A DNA stretch of 64,000 nt from Sisyra terminalis (Eukaryota > Arthropoda > Insecta > Neuroptera > Sisyridae), in assembly GCA_958496175.1 (NCBI GenBank), contig OY292280.1:11966001-12030000 (forward strand), read 5' to 3'. The notes below the pieces were generated by a model, which saw only the letters and a program-made list of their open reading frames with translations, was not told the origin of the DNA and ran no database searches. Positions 22,001 to 35,920 of the stretch are shown one piece after another. The position numbers were made by a program, and so were the translations under genes. The stretch's first letter is position 1. Each line of letters begins with the position of its first letter.

Positions 22001-25000
22001 ATATTTAAACTAGGACATTAAAATTTCAGTATCCGTAAGCGACTACTACCCTTTCGGACATTTAAGGGTGGTTTGCCCCCTTTATTTTAAAGAATCCGAT
22101 TATGATTGAGGTAGCAACTGAAAGCTAATGAGTTACTCTATCAAATGATATCAAAAAATAACCAATATCTCCAAGCAATTACTGGAAAATTTGATTTTCC
22201 CTAGGTGACTCTAAGCCTTTATAAAATGGTACCGAAATCATGTTATTTCACGTAAAAAGTAATTAAAAACGGTACACTTATTTAAAATTAATGGTTTACA
22301 GCTAAATTTGACACTTAAATGCTGATTAAAGGTCTACTTTTCGAGAAATAAGCGTCTAAAGGGGGTCTGGCATTATCTTCATTTAGGACCAATAATATCT
22401 TTATTTCTTCACTCCTATCGCCATAAATCGATCAACTATTAGTAAAGAATTCAAAATATAACATTTTTTACACTCGAACATCCCTTAAAATTGTATTTTT
22501 AACCAATTCTATTTGCATGTTTAGCTAATGTCAAAGTTGTTTATATGTTGCTTTATAGGCAACCCGGTGAGCATCAAAAAAACAAAATTCGGCGATTTGC
22601 CCATTTTCAACATGTCAACATTTAGTACTCTAACTCAAATTTTAGACATTTAAGGATGATTTTCTTTATGCCCAATAATGATTGGGATATCAATTGAAAG
22701 CTTATGAATTACTCTATTGATTTATGTAGAAAAACAACCAATATATTTAAACTAGGACATTAAAATTTCAGTATCCGTAAGCGACTACTACCCTTTCGGA
22801 CATTTAAGGGTGGTTTGCCCCCTTTATTTTAAAGAATCCGATTATGATTGAGGTAGCAACTGAAAGCTAATGAGTTACTCTATCAAATGATATCAAAAAA
22901 TAACCAATATCTCCAAGCAATTACTGGAAAATTTGATTTTCCCTAGGTGACTCTAAGCCTTTATAAAATGGTACCGAAATCATGTTATTTCACGTAAAAA
23001 GTAATTAAAAACGGTACACTTATTTAAAATTAATGGTTTACAGCTAAATTTGACACTTAAATGCTGATTAAAGGTCTACTTTTCGAGAAATAAGCGTCTA
23101 AAGGGGGTCTGGCATTATCTTCATTTAGGGCCAATAATATCTTTATTTCTTCACTCCTATCGCCATAAATCGATCAACTATTAGTAAAGAATTCAAAATA
23201 TAACATTTTTTACACTCGAACATCCCTTAAAATTGTATTTTTAACCAATTCTATTTGCATGTTTAGCTAATGTCAAAGTTGTTTATATGTTGCTTTATAG
23301 GCAACCCGGTGAGCATCAAAAAAACAAAATTCGGCGATTTGCCCATTTTCAACATGTCAACATTTAGTACTCTAACTCAAATTTTAGACATTTAAGGGTG
23401 ATTTTCTATATGCCCAATAATGATTGGGATATCAATTGAAAGCTTATGAATTACTCTATTGATTTATGTAGAAAAACAACCAATATATTTAAACTAGGAC
23501 ATTAAAATTTCAGTATCCGTAAGCGACTACTACCCTTTCGGACATTTAAGGGTGGTGTGCCTCCTTTATTTTAAAGAATCCGATTTTGATTGAGGTAGCA
23601 ACTGAAAGCTAATGAGTTACTCTATCAAATGATATCAAAAAATAACCAATATCTCCAAGCAATTACTGGAAAATTTGATTTTCCCTAGGTGACTCTAAGC
23701 CTTTATAAAATGGTACCGAAATCATGTTATTTCACGTAAAAAGTAATTAAAAACGGTACACTTATTTAAAATTAATGGTTTACAGCTAAATTTGACACTT
23801 AAATGCTGATTAAAGGTCTACTTTTCGAGAAATAAGCGTCTAAAGGGGGTCTGGCATTATCTTCATTTAGGGCCAATAATATCTTTATTTCTTCACTCCT
23901 ATCGCCATAAATCGATCAACTATTAGTAAAGAATTCAAAATATAACATTTTTTACACTCGAACATCCCTTAAAATTGTATTTTTAACCAATTCTATTTGC
24001 ATGTTTAGCTAATGTCAAAGTTGTTTATATGTTGCTTTATAGGCAACCCGGTGAGCATCAAAAAAACAAAATTCGGCGATTTGCCCATTTTCAACATGTC
24101 AACATTTAGTACTCTAACTCAAATTTTAGACATTTAAGGGTGATTTTCTATATGCCCAATAATGATTGGGATATCAATTGAAAGCTTATGAATTACTCTA
24201 TTGATTTATGTAGAAAAACAACCAATATATTTAAACTAGGACATTAAAATTTCAGTATCCGTAAGCGACTACTACCCTTTCGGACATTTAAGGGTGGTGT
24301 GCCTCCTTTATTTTAAAGAATCCGATTTTGATTGAGGTAGCAACTGAAAGCTAATGAGTTACTCTATCAAATGATATCAAAAAATAACCAATATCTCCAA
24401 GCAATTACTGGAAAATTTGATTTTCCCTAGGTGACTCTAAGCCTTTATAAAATGGTACCGAAATCATGTTATTTCACGTAAAAAGTAATTAAAAACGGTA
24501 CACTTATTTAAAATTAATGGTTTACAGCTAAATTTGACACTTAAATGCTGATTAAAGGTCTACTTTTCGAGAAATAAGCGTCTAAAGGGGGTCTGGCATT
24601 ATCTTCATTTAGGGCCAATAATATCTTTATTTCTTCACTCCTATCGCCATAAATTGATCAACTATTAGTAAAGAATTCAAAATATAACATTTTTTACACT
24701 CGAACATCCCTTAAAATTGTATTTTTAACCAATTCTATTTGCATGTTTAGCTAATGTCAAAGTTGTTTATATGTTGCTTTATAGGCAACCCGGTGAGCAT
24801 CAAAAAAACAAAATTCGGCGATTTGCCCATTTTCAACATGTCAACATTTAGTACTCTAACTCAAATTTTAGACATTTAAGGGTGATTTTATTTATGCCCA
24901 ATAATGATTGGGATATCAATTGAAAGCTTATGAATTACTCTATTGATTTATGTAGAAAAACAACCAATATATTTAAACTAGGACATTAAAATTTCAGTAT

Positions 25001-28000
25001 CCGTAAGCGACTACTACCCTTTCGGACATTTAAGGGTGGTTTGCCCCCTTTATTTTAAAGAATCCGATTATGATTGAGGTAGCAACTGAAAGCTAATGAG
25101 TTACTCTATCAAATGATATCAAAAAATAACCAATATCTCCAAGCAATTACTGGAAAATTTGATTTTCCCTAGGTGACTCTAAGCCTTTATAAAATGGTAC
25201 CGAAATCATGTTATTTCACGTAAAAAGTAATTAAAAACGGTACACTTATTTAAAATTAATGGTTTACAGCTAAATTTGACACTTAAATGCTGATTAAAGG
25301 TCTACTTTTCGAGAAATAAGCGTCTAAAGGGGGTCTGGCATTATCTTCATTTAGGGCCAATAATATCTTTATTTCTTCACTCCTATCGCCATAAATCGAT
25401 CAACTATTAGTAAAGAATTCAAAATATAACATTTTTTACACTCGAACATCCCTTAAAATTGTATTTTTAACCAATTCTATTTGCATGTTTAGCTAATGTC
25501 AAAGTTGTTTATATGTTGCTTTATAGGCAACCCGGTGAGCATCAAAAAAACAAAATTCGGCGATTTGCCCATTTTCAACATGTCAACATTTAGTACTCTA
25601 ACTCAAATTTTAGACATTTAAGGGTGATTTTCTATATGCCCAATAATGATTGGGATATCAATTGAAAGCTTATGAATTACTCTATTGATTTATGTAGAAA
25701 AACAACCAATATATTTAAACTAGGACATTAAAATTTCAGTATCCGTAAGCGACTACTACCCTTTCGGACATTTAAGGGTGGTGTGCCTCCTTTATTTTAA
25801 AGAATCCGATTTTGATTGAGGTAGCAACTGAAAGCTAATGAGTTACTCTATCAAATGATATCAAAAAATAACCAATATCTCCAAGCAATTACTGGAAAAT
25901 TTGATTTTCCCTAGGTGACTCTAAGCCTTTATAAAATGGTACCGAAATCATGTTATTTCACGTAAAAAGTAATTAAAAACGGTACACTTATTTAAAATTA
26001 ATGGTTTACAGCTAAATTTGACACTTAAATGCTGATTAAAGGTCTACTTTTCGAGAAATAAGCGTCTAAAGGGGGTCTGGCATTATCTTCATTTAGGGCC
26101 AATAATATCTTTATTTCTTCACTCCTATCGCCATAAATCGATCAACTATTAGTAAAGAATTCAAAATATAACATTTTTTACACTCGAACATCCCTTAAAA
26201 TTGTATTTTTAACCAATTCTATTTGCATGTTTAGCTAATGTCAAAGTTGTTTATATGTTGCTTTATAGGCAACCCGGTGAGCATCAAAAAAACAAAATTC
26301 GGCGATTTGCCCATTTTCAACATGTCAACATTTAGTACTCTAACTCAAATTTTAGACATTTAAGGGTGATTTTCTATATGCCCAATAATGATTGGGATAT
26401 CAATTGAAAGCTTATGAATTACTCTATTGATTTATGTAGAAAAACAACCAATATATTTAAACTAGGACATTAAAATTTCAGTATCCGTAAGCGACTACTA
26501 CCCTTTCGGACATTTAAGGGTGGTGTGCCTCCTTTATTTTAAAGAATCCGATTTTGATTGAGGTAGCAACTGAAAGCTAATGAGTTACTCTATCAAATGA
26601 TATCAAAAAATAACCAATATCTCCAAGCAATTACTGGAAAATTTGATTTTCCCTAGGTGACTCTAAGCCTTTATAAAATGGTACCGAAATCATGTTATTT
26701 CACGTAAAAAGTAATTAAAAACGGTACACTTATTTAAAATTAATGGTTTACAGCTAAATTTGACACTTAAATGCTGATTAAAGGTCTACTTTTCGAGAAA
26801 TAAGCGTCTAAAGGGGGTCTGGCATTATCTTCATTTAGGGCCAATAATATCTTTATTTCTTCACTCCTATCGCCATAAATCGATCAACTATTAGTAAAGA
26901 ATTCAAAATATAACATTTTTTACACTCGAACATCCCTTAAAATTGTATTTTTAACCAATTCTATTTGCATGTTTAGCTAATGTCAAAGTTGTTTATATGT
27001 TGCTTTATAGGCAACCCGGTGAGCATCAAAAAAACAAAATTCGGCGATTTGCCCATTTTCAACATGTCAACATTTAGTACTCTAACTCAAATTTTAGACA
27101 TTTAAGGGTGATTTTCTATATGCCCAATAATGATTGGGATATCAATTGAAAGCTTATGAATTACTCTATTGATTTATGTAGAAAAACAACCAATATATTT
27201 AAACTAGGACATTAAAATTTCAGTATCCGTAAGCGACTACTACCCTTTCGGACATTTAAGGGTGGTGTGCCTCCTTTATTTTAAAGAATCCGATTTTGAT
27301 TGAGGTAGCAACTGAAAGCTAATGAGTTACTCTATCAAATGATATCAAAAAATAACCAATATCTCCAAGCAATTACTGGAAAATTTGATTTTCCCTAGGT
27401 GACTCTAAGCCTTTATAAAATGGTACCGAAATCATGTTATTTCACGTAAAAAGTAATTAAAAACGGTACACTTATTTAAAATTAATGGTTTACAGCTAAA
27501 TTTGACACTTAAATGCTGATTAAAGGTCTACTTTTCGAGAAATAAGCGTCTAAAGGGGGTCTGGCATTATCTTCATTTAGGGCCAATAATATCTTTATTT
27601 CTTCACTCCTATCGCCATAAATTGATCAACTATTAGTAAAGAATTCAAAATATAACATTTTTTACACTCGAACATCCCTTAAAATTGTATTTTTAACCAA
27701 TTCTATTTGCATGTTTAGCTAATGTCAAAGTTGTTTATATGTTGCTTTATAGGCAACCCGGTGAGCATCAAAAAAACAAAATTCGGCGATTTGCCCATTT
27801 TCAACATGTCAACATTTAGTACTCTAACTCAAATTTTAGACATTTAAGGGTGATTTTCTTTATGCCCAATAATGATTGGGATATCAATTGAAAGCTTATG
27901 AATTACTCTATTGATTTATGTAGAAAAACAACCAATATATTTAAACTAGGACATTAAAATTTCAGTATCCGTAAGCGACTACTACCCTTTCGGACATTTA

Positions 28001-28698
28001 AGGGTGGTTTGCCCCCTTTATTTTAAAGAATCCGATTATGATTGAGGTAGCAACTGAAAGCTAATGAGTTACTCTATCAAATGATATCAAAAAATAACCA
28101 ATATCTCCAAGCAATTACTGGAAAATTTGATTTTCCCTAGGTGACTCTAAGCCTTTATAAAATGGTACCGAAATCATGTTATTTCACGTAAAAAGTAATT
28201 AAAAACGGTACACTTATTTAAAATTAATGGTTTACAGCTAAATTTGACACTTAAATGCTGATTAAAGGTCTACTTTTCGAGAAATAAGCGTCTAAAGGGG
28301 GTCTGGCATTATCTTCATTTAGGGCCAATAATATCTTTATTTCTTCACTCCTATCGCCATAAATCGATCAACTATTAGTAAAGAATTCAAAATATAACAT
28401 TTTTTACACTCGAACATCCCTTAAAATTGTATTTTTAACCAATTCTATTTGCATGTTTAGCTAATGTCAAAGTTGTTTATATGTTGCTTTATAGGCAACC
28501 CGGTGAGCATCAAAAAAACAAAATTCGGCGATTTGCCCATTTTCAACATGTCAACATTTAGTACTCTAACTCAAATTTTAGACATTTAAGGGTGATTTTC
28601 TTTATGCCCAATAATGATTGGGATATCAATTGAAAGCTTATGAATTACTCTATTGATTTATGTAGAAAAACAACCAATATATTTAAACTTGGACATTA
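19090..28698 (+). repeat. 742-bp satellite array (about 13 units)
   Basis: GCAACCCGGTGAGC recurs at 19591, 20333, 21075, 21817, 22559, 23301, 24043, 24785, 25527, 26269, 27011, 27753 and 28495, always 742 bp apart. Units are nearly identical except the first, whose left 300 bp are clearly diverged (an edge unit). Each unit contains two related blocks of about 154 bp, both starting GACATTTAAGGGTG (for example 19677 and 19831). Variants fall in two main forms: type a (CTTTATGCCC, GGTTTGCCCCC, GATTATGATTG) and type b (CTATATGCC, GGTGTGCCTCC, GATTTTGATTG), plus a' with TTTTATTTATGCC. Order from 19591: a a a' a a b b a' b b b a a. Confidence 0.98.
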
Positions 28699-31600
28699 AG
28701 GACAATTTTCGAGTGCATAAAAAGGATATTAGGGATGTTTTGTTTCTCCAAAATTGAATTGCATATTATAAGATAAATCATCCTTAACCACTATGCAAAA
28801 AATCATAAGCATTGATTCACTAGATACTTGGAAAATTAAATTGGGAAATTAAGGAGGTGAAAACGCTTGCACCAAATTGGCTTGAAAAAAAGGTCATTTT
28901 TGAGGGGTGACTATTCCTTATAACAGCTAATTTTCGCAACGGATTATTAAACAATGTCCTTACGTGAGATGTGGAGTGAAAAAATTTTTATCCTATGTGC
29001 AAAAGAACACCCGCAATATCGTTTCAAAGTTTCAAAAAGGACAATTTTCGAGTGCACAAAAAGGATATAAGGGATGTTTTGTTTCGCCAAAATTTTATTG
29101 CATATTTTAAATTAAATCAATCTTAACCACTATGCAAAAAATCATAAGCATTGGTTCACTAGATACTTGGAAAATTAAATTGGGAAATTTAGGAGGTGAA
29201 AACGCTTGGACCAAATTGGCTTGAAAAAAAGGTCATTTTTGAGGGATGACTTTTCCTTATAACAGCTAATTTTCGCAACGGATTATTAAACAATGTCCTT
29301 ACGTGAGATGTGGAGTGAAAAAATTTTTATCCTATGTGCAAAAGAACACCCGCAATATCGTTTCAAAGTTTCAAGAAGGACAATTTTCGAGTGCATAAAA
29401 AGGATATTAGGGATGTTTTGTTTCACCAAAATTGAATTGCATATTATAAATTAAATCATCCTTAACCACTATGCAAAAAATCATAAGCATTGGTTGACTA
29501 GATCCTTGGAAAATTAAATTGGGAAATTAAGGAGGTGAAAACGCTTGCACCAAATTGGCTTGAAAAAAAGGTCATTTTTGAGGGGTGACTTTTCCTTATA
29601 ACAGCTAATTTTCGCAACGGATTATTAAACAATGTCCTTACGTGAGATGTGGAGTGAAAAAATTTTTATCCTATGTGCAAAAGAACACCCGCAATATCGT
29701 TTCAAAGTTTCAAGAAGGACAATTTTCGAGTGCATAAAAAGGATATTAGGGATGTTTTGTTTCACCAAAATTGAATTTCATATTATAAATTAAATCATCC
29801 TTAACCACTATGCAAAAAATCATAAGCATTGGTTGACTAGATCCTTGGAAAATTAAATTGGGAAATTAAGGAGGTGAAAACGCTTGCACCAAATTGGCTG
29901 GAAAAAAAGGTCATTTTAGAGGGGTGACTTTTCCTTATAACAGCTAATTTTCGCAACGGATTATTAAACAATGTCCTTACGTGAGATGTGGAGTGAAAAA
30001 ATTTTTATCCTATGTGCAAAAGAACACCCGCAATATCGTTTCAAAGTTTCAAGAAGGACAATTTTCGAGTGCATAAAAAGGATATTAGGGATGTTTTGTT
30101 TCACCAAAATTGAATTGCATATTATAAATTAAATCATCCTTAACCACTATGCAAAAAATCATAAGCATTGGTTGACTAGATCCTTGGAAAATTAAATTGG
30201 GAAATTAAGGAGGTGAAAACGCTTGCACCAAATTGGCTTGAAAAAAAGTCATTTTTGAGGGGTGACTTTTCCTTATAACAGCTAATTTTCGCAACGGATT
30301 ATTAAACAATGTCCTTACGTGAGATGTGGAGTGAAAAAATTTTTATCCTATGTGCAAAAGAACACCCGCAATATCGTTTCAAAGTTTCAAAAAGGACAAT
30401 TTTCGAGTGCACAAAAAGGATATAAGGGATGTTTTGTTTCGCCAAAATTGTATTGCATATTTTAAATTAAATCATCCTTAACCACTATGCAAAAAATCAT
30501 AAGCATTGGTTCACTAGATACTTGGAAAATTAAATTGGGAAATTAAGGAGGTGAAAACGCTTGCACCAAATTGGCTTGAAGAAAAGGTCATTTTTGAGGG
30601 GTGACTTTTCCTTATAACAGCTAATTTTCGCAACGGATTATTAAACAATGTCCTTACGTGAGATGTGGAGTGAAAAAATTTTTATCCTATGTGCAAAAGA
30701 ACACCCGCAATATCGTTTCAAAGTTTCAAGAAGGACAATTTTCGAGTGCATAAAAAGGATATTAGGGATGTTTTGTTTCACCAAAATTGAATTGCATATT
30801 ATAAATTAAATCATCCTTAACCACTATGCAAAAAATCATTAGCATTGGTTGACTAGGTCTTTGGAAAATTAAATTGGGAAATTAAGGAGGTGAAAACGCT
30901 TGCACCAAATTGGCTTGAAAAAAAGGTCATTTTTGAGGGGTGACTTTTCCTTATAACAGCTAATTTTCGCAACGGATTATTAAACAATGTCCTTACGTGA
31001 GATGTGGAGTGAAAAAATTTTTATCCTATGTGCAAAAGAACACCCGCAATATCGTTTCAAAGTTTCAAGAAGGACAATTTTCGAGTGCATAAAAAGGATA
31101 TTAGGGATGTTTTGTTTCACCAAAATTGAATTTCATATTATAAATTAAATCATCCTTAACCACTATGCAAAAAATCATAAGCATTGGTTGACTAGATCCT
31201 TGGAAAATTAAATTGGGAAATTAAGGAGGTGAAAACGCTTGCACCAAATTGGCTGGAAAAAAAGGTCATTTTAGAGGGGTGACTTTTCCTTATAACAGCT
31301 AATTTTCGCAACGGATTATTAAACAATGTCCTTACGTGAGATGTGGAGTGAAAAAATTTTTATCCTATGTGCAAAAGAACACCCGCAATATCGTTTCAAA
31401 GTTTCAAAAAGGACAATTTTCGAGTGCACAAAAAGGATATAAGGGATGTTTTGTTTCGCCAAAATTGTATTGCATATTTTAAATTAAATCATCCTTAACC
31501 ACTATGCAAAAAATCATAAGCATTGGTTCACTAGATACTTGGAAAATTAAATTGGGAAATTAAGGAGGTGAAAACGCTTGCACCAAATTGGCTTGAAGAA

Positions 31601-34490
31601 AAGGTCATTTTTGAGGGGTGACTTTTCCTTATAACAGCTAATTTTCGCAACGGATTATTAAACAATGTCCTTACGTGAGATGTGGAGTGAAAAAATTTTT
31701 ATCCTATGTGCAAAAGAACACCCGCAATATCGTTTCAAAGTTTCAAGAAGGACAATTTTCGAGTGCATAAAAAGGATATTAGGGATGTTTTGTTTCACCA
31801 AAATTGAATTGCATATTATAAATTAAATCATCCTTAACCACTATGCAAAAAATCATAAGCATTGGTTGACTAGATCCTTGGAAAATTAAATTGGGAAATT
31901 AAGGAGGTGAAAACGCTTGCACCAAATTGGCTTGAAAAAAAGGTCATTTTTGAGGGGTGACTTTTCCTTATAACAGCTAATTTTCGCAACGGATTATTAA
32001 ACAATGTCCTTACGTGAGATGTGGAGTGAAAAAATTTTTATCCTATGTGCAAAAGAACACCCGCAATATCGTTTCAAAGTTTCAAGAAGGACAATTTTCG
32101 AGTGCATAAAAAGGATATTAGGGATGTTTTGTTTCACCAAAATTGAATTTCATATTATAAATTAAATCATCCTTAACCACTATGCAAAAAATCATAAGCA
32201 TTGGTTGACTAGATCCTTGGAAAATTAAATTGGGAAATTAAGGAGGTGAAAACGCTTGCACCAAATTGGCTTGAAGAAAAGGTCATTTTTGAGGGGTGAC
32301 TTTTCCTTATAACAGCTAATTTTCGCAACGGATTATTAAACAATGTCCTTACGTGAGATGTGGAGTGAAAAAATTTTTATCCTATGTGCAAAAGAACACC
32401 CGCAATATCGTTTCAAAGTTTCAAGAAGGACAATTTTCGAGTGCATAAAAAGGATATTAGGGATGTTTTGTTTCACCAAAATTGAATTGCATATTATAAA
32501 TTAAATCATCCTTAACCACTATGCAAAAAATCATAAGCATTGGTTGACTAGATCCTTGGAAAATTAAATTGGGAAATTAAGGAGGTGAAAACGCTTGCAC
32601 CAAATTGGCTTGAAAAAAAGGTCATTTTTGAGGGGTGACTTTTCCTTATAACAGCTAATTTTCGAAACGGATTATTAAACAATGTCTTAACTTGAGATGT
32701 GGAGTGAAAAAATTTTTATCCTGTGTGCAAAAGAACACCCGCAATATCGTTTCAAAGTTTCAAAAAGGACAATTTTCGAGTGCATAAAAAGGATATTAGG
32801 GATGTTTTGTTTCACCAAAATTGAATTTCATATTATAAATTAAATCATCCTTAACCACTATGCAAAAAATCATAAGCATTGGTTGACTAGATCCTTGGAA
32901 AATTAAATTGGGAAATTAAGGAGGTGAAAACGCTTGCACCAAATTGGCTGGAAAAAAAGGTCATTTTAGAGGGGTGACTTTTCCTTATAACAGCTAATTT
33001 TCGCAACGGATTATTAAACAATGTCCTTACGTGAGATGTGGAGTGAAAAAATTTTTATCCTATGTGCAAAAGAACACCCGCAATATCGTTTCAAAGTTTC
33101 AAGAAGGACAATTTTCGAGTGCATAAAAAGGATATTAGGGATGTTTTGTTTCACCAAAATTGAATTGCATATTATAAATTAAATCATCCTTAACCACTAT
33201 GCAAAAAATCATAAGCATTGGTTGACTAGATCCTTGGAAAATTAAATTGGGAAATTAAGGAGGTGAAAACGCTTGCACCAAATTGGCTTGAAAAAAAGTC
33301 ATTTTTGAGGGGTGACTTTTCCTTATAACAGCTAATTTTCGCAACGGATTATTAAACAATGTCCTTACGTGAGATGTGGAGTGAAAAAATTTTTATCCTA
33401 TGTGCAAAAGAACACCCGCAATATCGTTTCAAAGTTTCAAGAAGGACAATTTTCGAGTGCATAAAAAGGATATTAGGGATGTTTTGTTTCACCAAAATTG
33501 AATTTCATATTATAAATTAAATCATCCTTAACCACTATGCAAAAAATCATAAGCATTGGTTGACTAGATCCTTGGAAAATTAAATTGGGAAATTAAGGAG
33601 GTGAAAACGCTTGCACCAAATTGGCTTGAAAAAAAGTCATTTTTGAGGGGTGACTTTTCCTTATAACAGCTAATTTTCGCAACGGATTATTAAACAATGT
33701 CCTTACGTGAGATGTGGAGTGAAAAAATTTTTATCCTATGTGCAAAAGAACACCCGCAATATCGTTTCAAAGTTTCAAAAAGGACAATTTTCGAGTGCAC
33801 AAAAAGGATATAAGGGATGTTTTGTTTCGCCAAAATTGTATTGCATATTTTAAATTAAATCATCCTTAACCACTATGCAAAAAATCATAAGCATTGGTTG
33901 ACTAGATCCTTGGAAAATTAAATTGGGAAATTAAGGAGGTGAAAACGCTTGCACCAAATTGGCTTGAAGAAAAGGTCATTTTTGAGGGGTGACTTTTCCT
34001 TATAACAGCTAATTTTCGCAACGGATTATTAAACAATGTCCTTACGTGAGATGTGGAGTGAAAAAATTTTTATCCTATGTGCAAAAGAACACCCGCAATA
34101 TCGTTTCAAAGTTTCAAGAAGGACAATTTTCGAGTGCATAAAAAGGATATTAGGGATGTTTTGTTTCACCAAAATTGAATTGCATATTATAAATTAAATC
34201 ATCCTTAACCACTATGCAAAAAATCATAAGCATTGGTTGACTAGATCCTTGGAAAATTAAATTGGGAAATTAAGGAGGTGAAAACGCTTGCACCAAATTG
34301 GCTTGAAAAAAAGGTCATTTTTGAGGGGTGACTTTTCCTTATAACAGCTAATTTTCGAAACGGATTATTAAACAATGTCTTAACTTGAGATGTGGAGTGA
34401 AAAAATTTTTATCCTGTGTGCAAAAGAACACCCGCAATATCGTTTCAAAGTTTCAAAAAGGACAATTTTCGAGTGCATAAAAAGGATATA
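28699..34490 (-). repeat. 339-bp satellite array, right, inverted (about 17 monomers)
   Basis: The same monomer as 3947-9425 on the opposite strand, next to A'. Diagnostic differences are array-specific: most right monomers read GCACATAGGAT where left ones read GCACACAGGAT (complement sense). Variants form recurring groups: GAATTGCATATTAT, GAATTTCATATTAT and TGTATTGCATATTTT types alternate with AAAAAAAGTC, GAAGAAAAGG and GGAAAAAAAGG types. The rare variant AATGTCTTAACTTGAG occurs at 32681 and 34374, 1693 bp apart, i.e. five monomers of which two are 338 bp. The array joins the 742-bp satellite at a short GGACA overlap and ends exactly at the A' terminal repeat. Confidence 0.98.
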
Positions 34491-34555
34491 CACAAGTTAA
34501 ATGTTGAGTAACTTTTAATGGAGTTATTTAATCGAATATTCATAACAGACCTTTT
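34491..34555 (-). repeat. Junction/terminal repeat, right end of the satellite block
   Basis: CACAAGTTAAATGTTGAG ... AATATTCATAACAGACC is the inverted counterpart of 3885-3946. The two bound the 30.5-kb interval of satellites and B/B'. Confidence 0.65.
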
Positions 34556-35920
34556 TTGTAGAGCGTTAAATTTTACGTCGAAATAGTTCGACTTTAAATA
34601 TTTTCATTCATTTGTTTCTGAGAAAAAAAATTAAATGGTAAAAAGTCAAATAATCCCATGTTATTTAAATGGTAAAAGTGACATGATTCCGGGACGGTTT
34701 AATCAAGAAACTAAGAGCTTAATTGTATTGGATAAATTTTTTTATATCTTAAACCAAAAATTCAGGAGGCGATCGCTGTAAAAAAATCAATTTGGGAAAT
34801 AACGGACTCCCTATTATACATATTGCTGTGAAGTGGATGATATTTTATTTGAAAAACAAATCAAAAAAAATTTTGCGAAAAATCAATTAAAAATAATTTA
34901 ATTAAAAATACTAGCGGCCACATTTTGATAGACAACCTAGTAGAAATTTATTCTTTTAATGATAAATATGCGTAAAAATTAGGTTTTTAGCATAAATTTG
35001 ATCACTACACTTTTCTGCAGGGGGATCCTTGACTATAAGTAGTTGTTATAAAAGCAATTAAGATCCTTATTCCGAAAAATATTGATGATTAAAGAACACA
35101 AAAATGTGCAAGTTTTTAATTCAAATTTTAATTGTTTAATACGTTTAATATTTTGAATTATAAGTACGCTGACATGCGCCTCGAAATTTGATGGAAGTTC
35201 ATGCTTTGGTCGCATAGGTGGCACTACAAACTTAAGTTGGTTCGAATGGAATACGTTCTAAGAGTTCACCCGTCACAGCATAGAGAGCATAACCAACTTA
35301 TAAGGTCTGGTGAAAATATTTACTATTTTGAAATTCAAAAGCGGAGCAATTCTTTGGTTATTAAAGAGCAAGTGGAATAATAAATGTTATTTAAGGAATG
35401 TTCCATAATTATTTCATTTAATCTACCCTTTTGTAAATATGTATATAAAACAATTTGACAATTGCGTCATTATGTTTCAAGGGTTTTAAGTTCAAAGCTT
35501 CAGGCGAAATTACCTGTTATTGTTATTGTACGTATGAGAAGGTGTAAATCTATTTTGAAATTTTTGATATATCACTTTTTTTCCTTTTACATTATTGGAA
35601 TTTTCACACCAAAACTTTAGTAAATAAATACAATGATAAAGAATAATATTAGTCCATAACGTCCATAAGTCACCTTTGGAAGAATTCCATTGTATTTATC
35701 AACATTGGTCTGATAGTAAAAATTTTAAATATCGAAAATTGATGGGAAGGACATTAAAATGTTTCCATGTTTTTCGACAACTTTTCCAATTTTAACACGG
35801 ACCAGCTATGGTTCGAATATTTTCGGGATATTCTATTTATTTCGACCAAAAATTTTTTTAATTTTCTGGAAATCTCATAAGAATTGTTTATATATAAGTT
35901 TCAACGGAATATGATTATAT

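Noticed and set aside
3947..34490. CRISPR-like array
   Set aside because: The 339- and 742-bp repeats are contiguous, without unique spacers, in clearly eukaryotic DNA.
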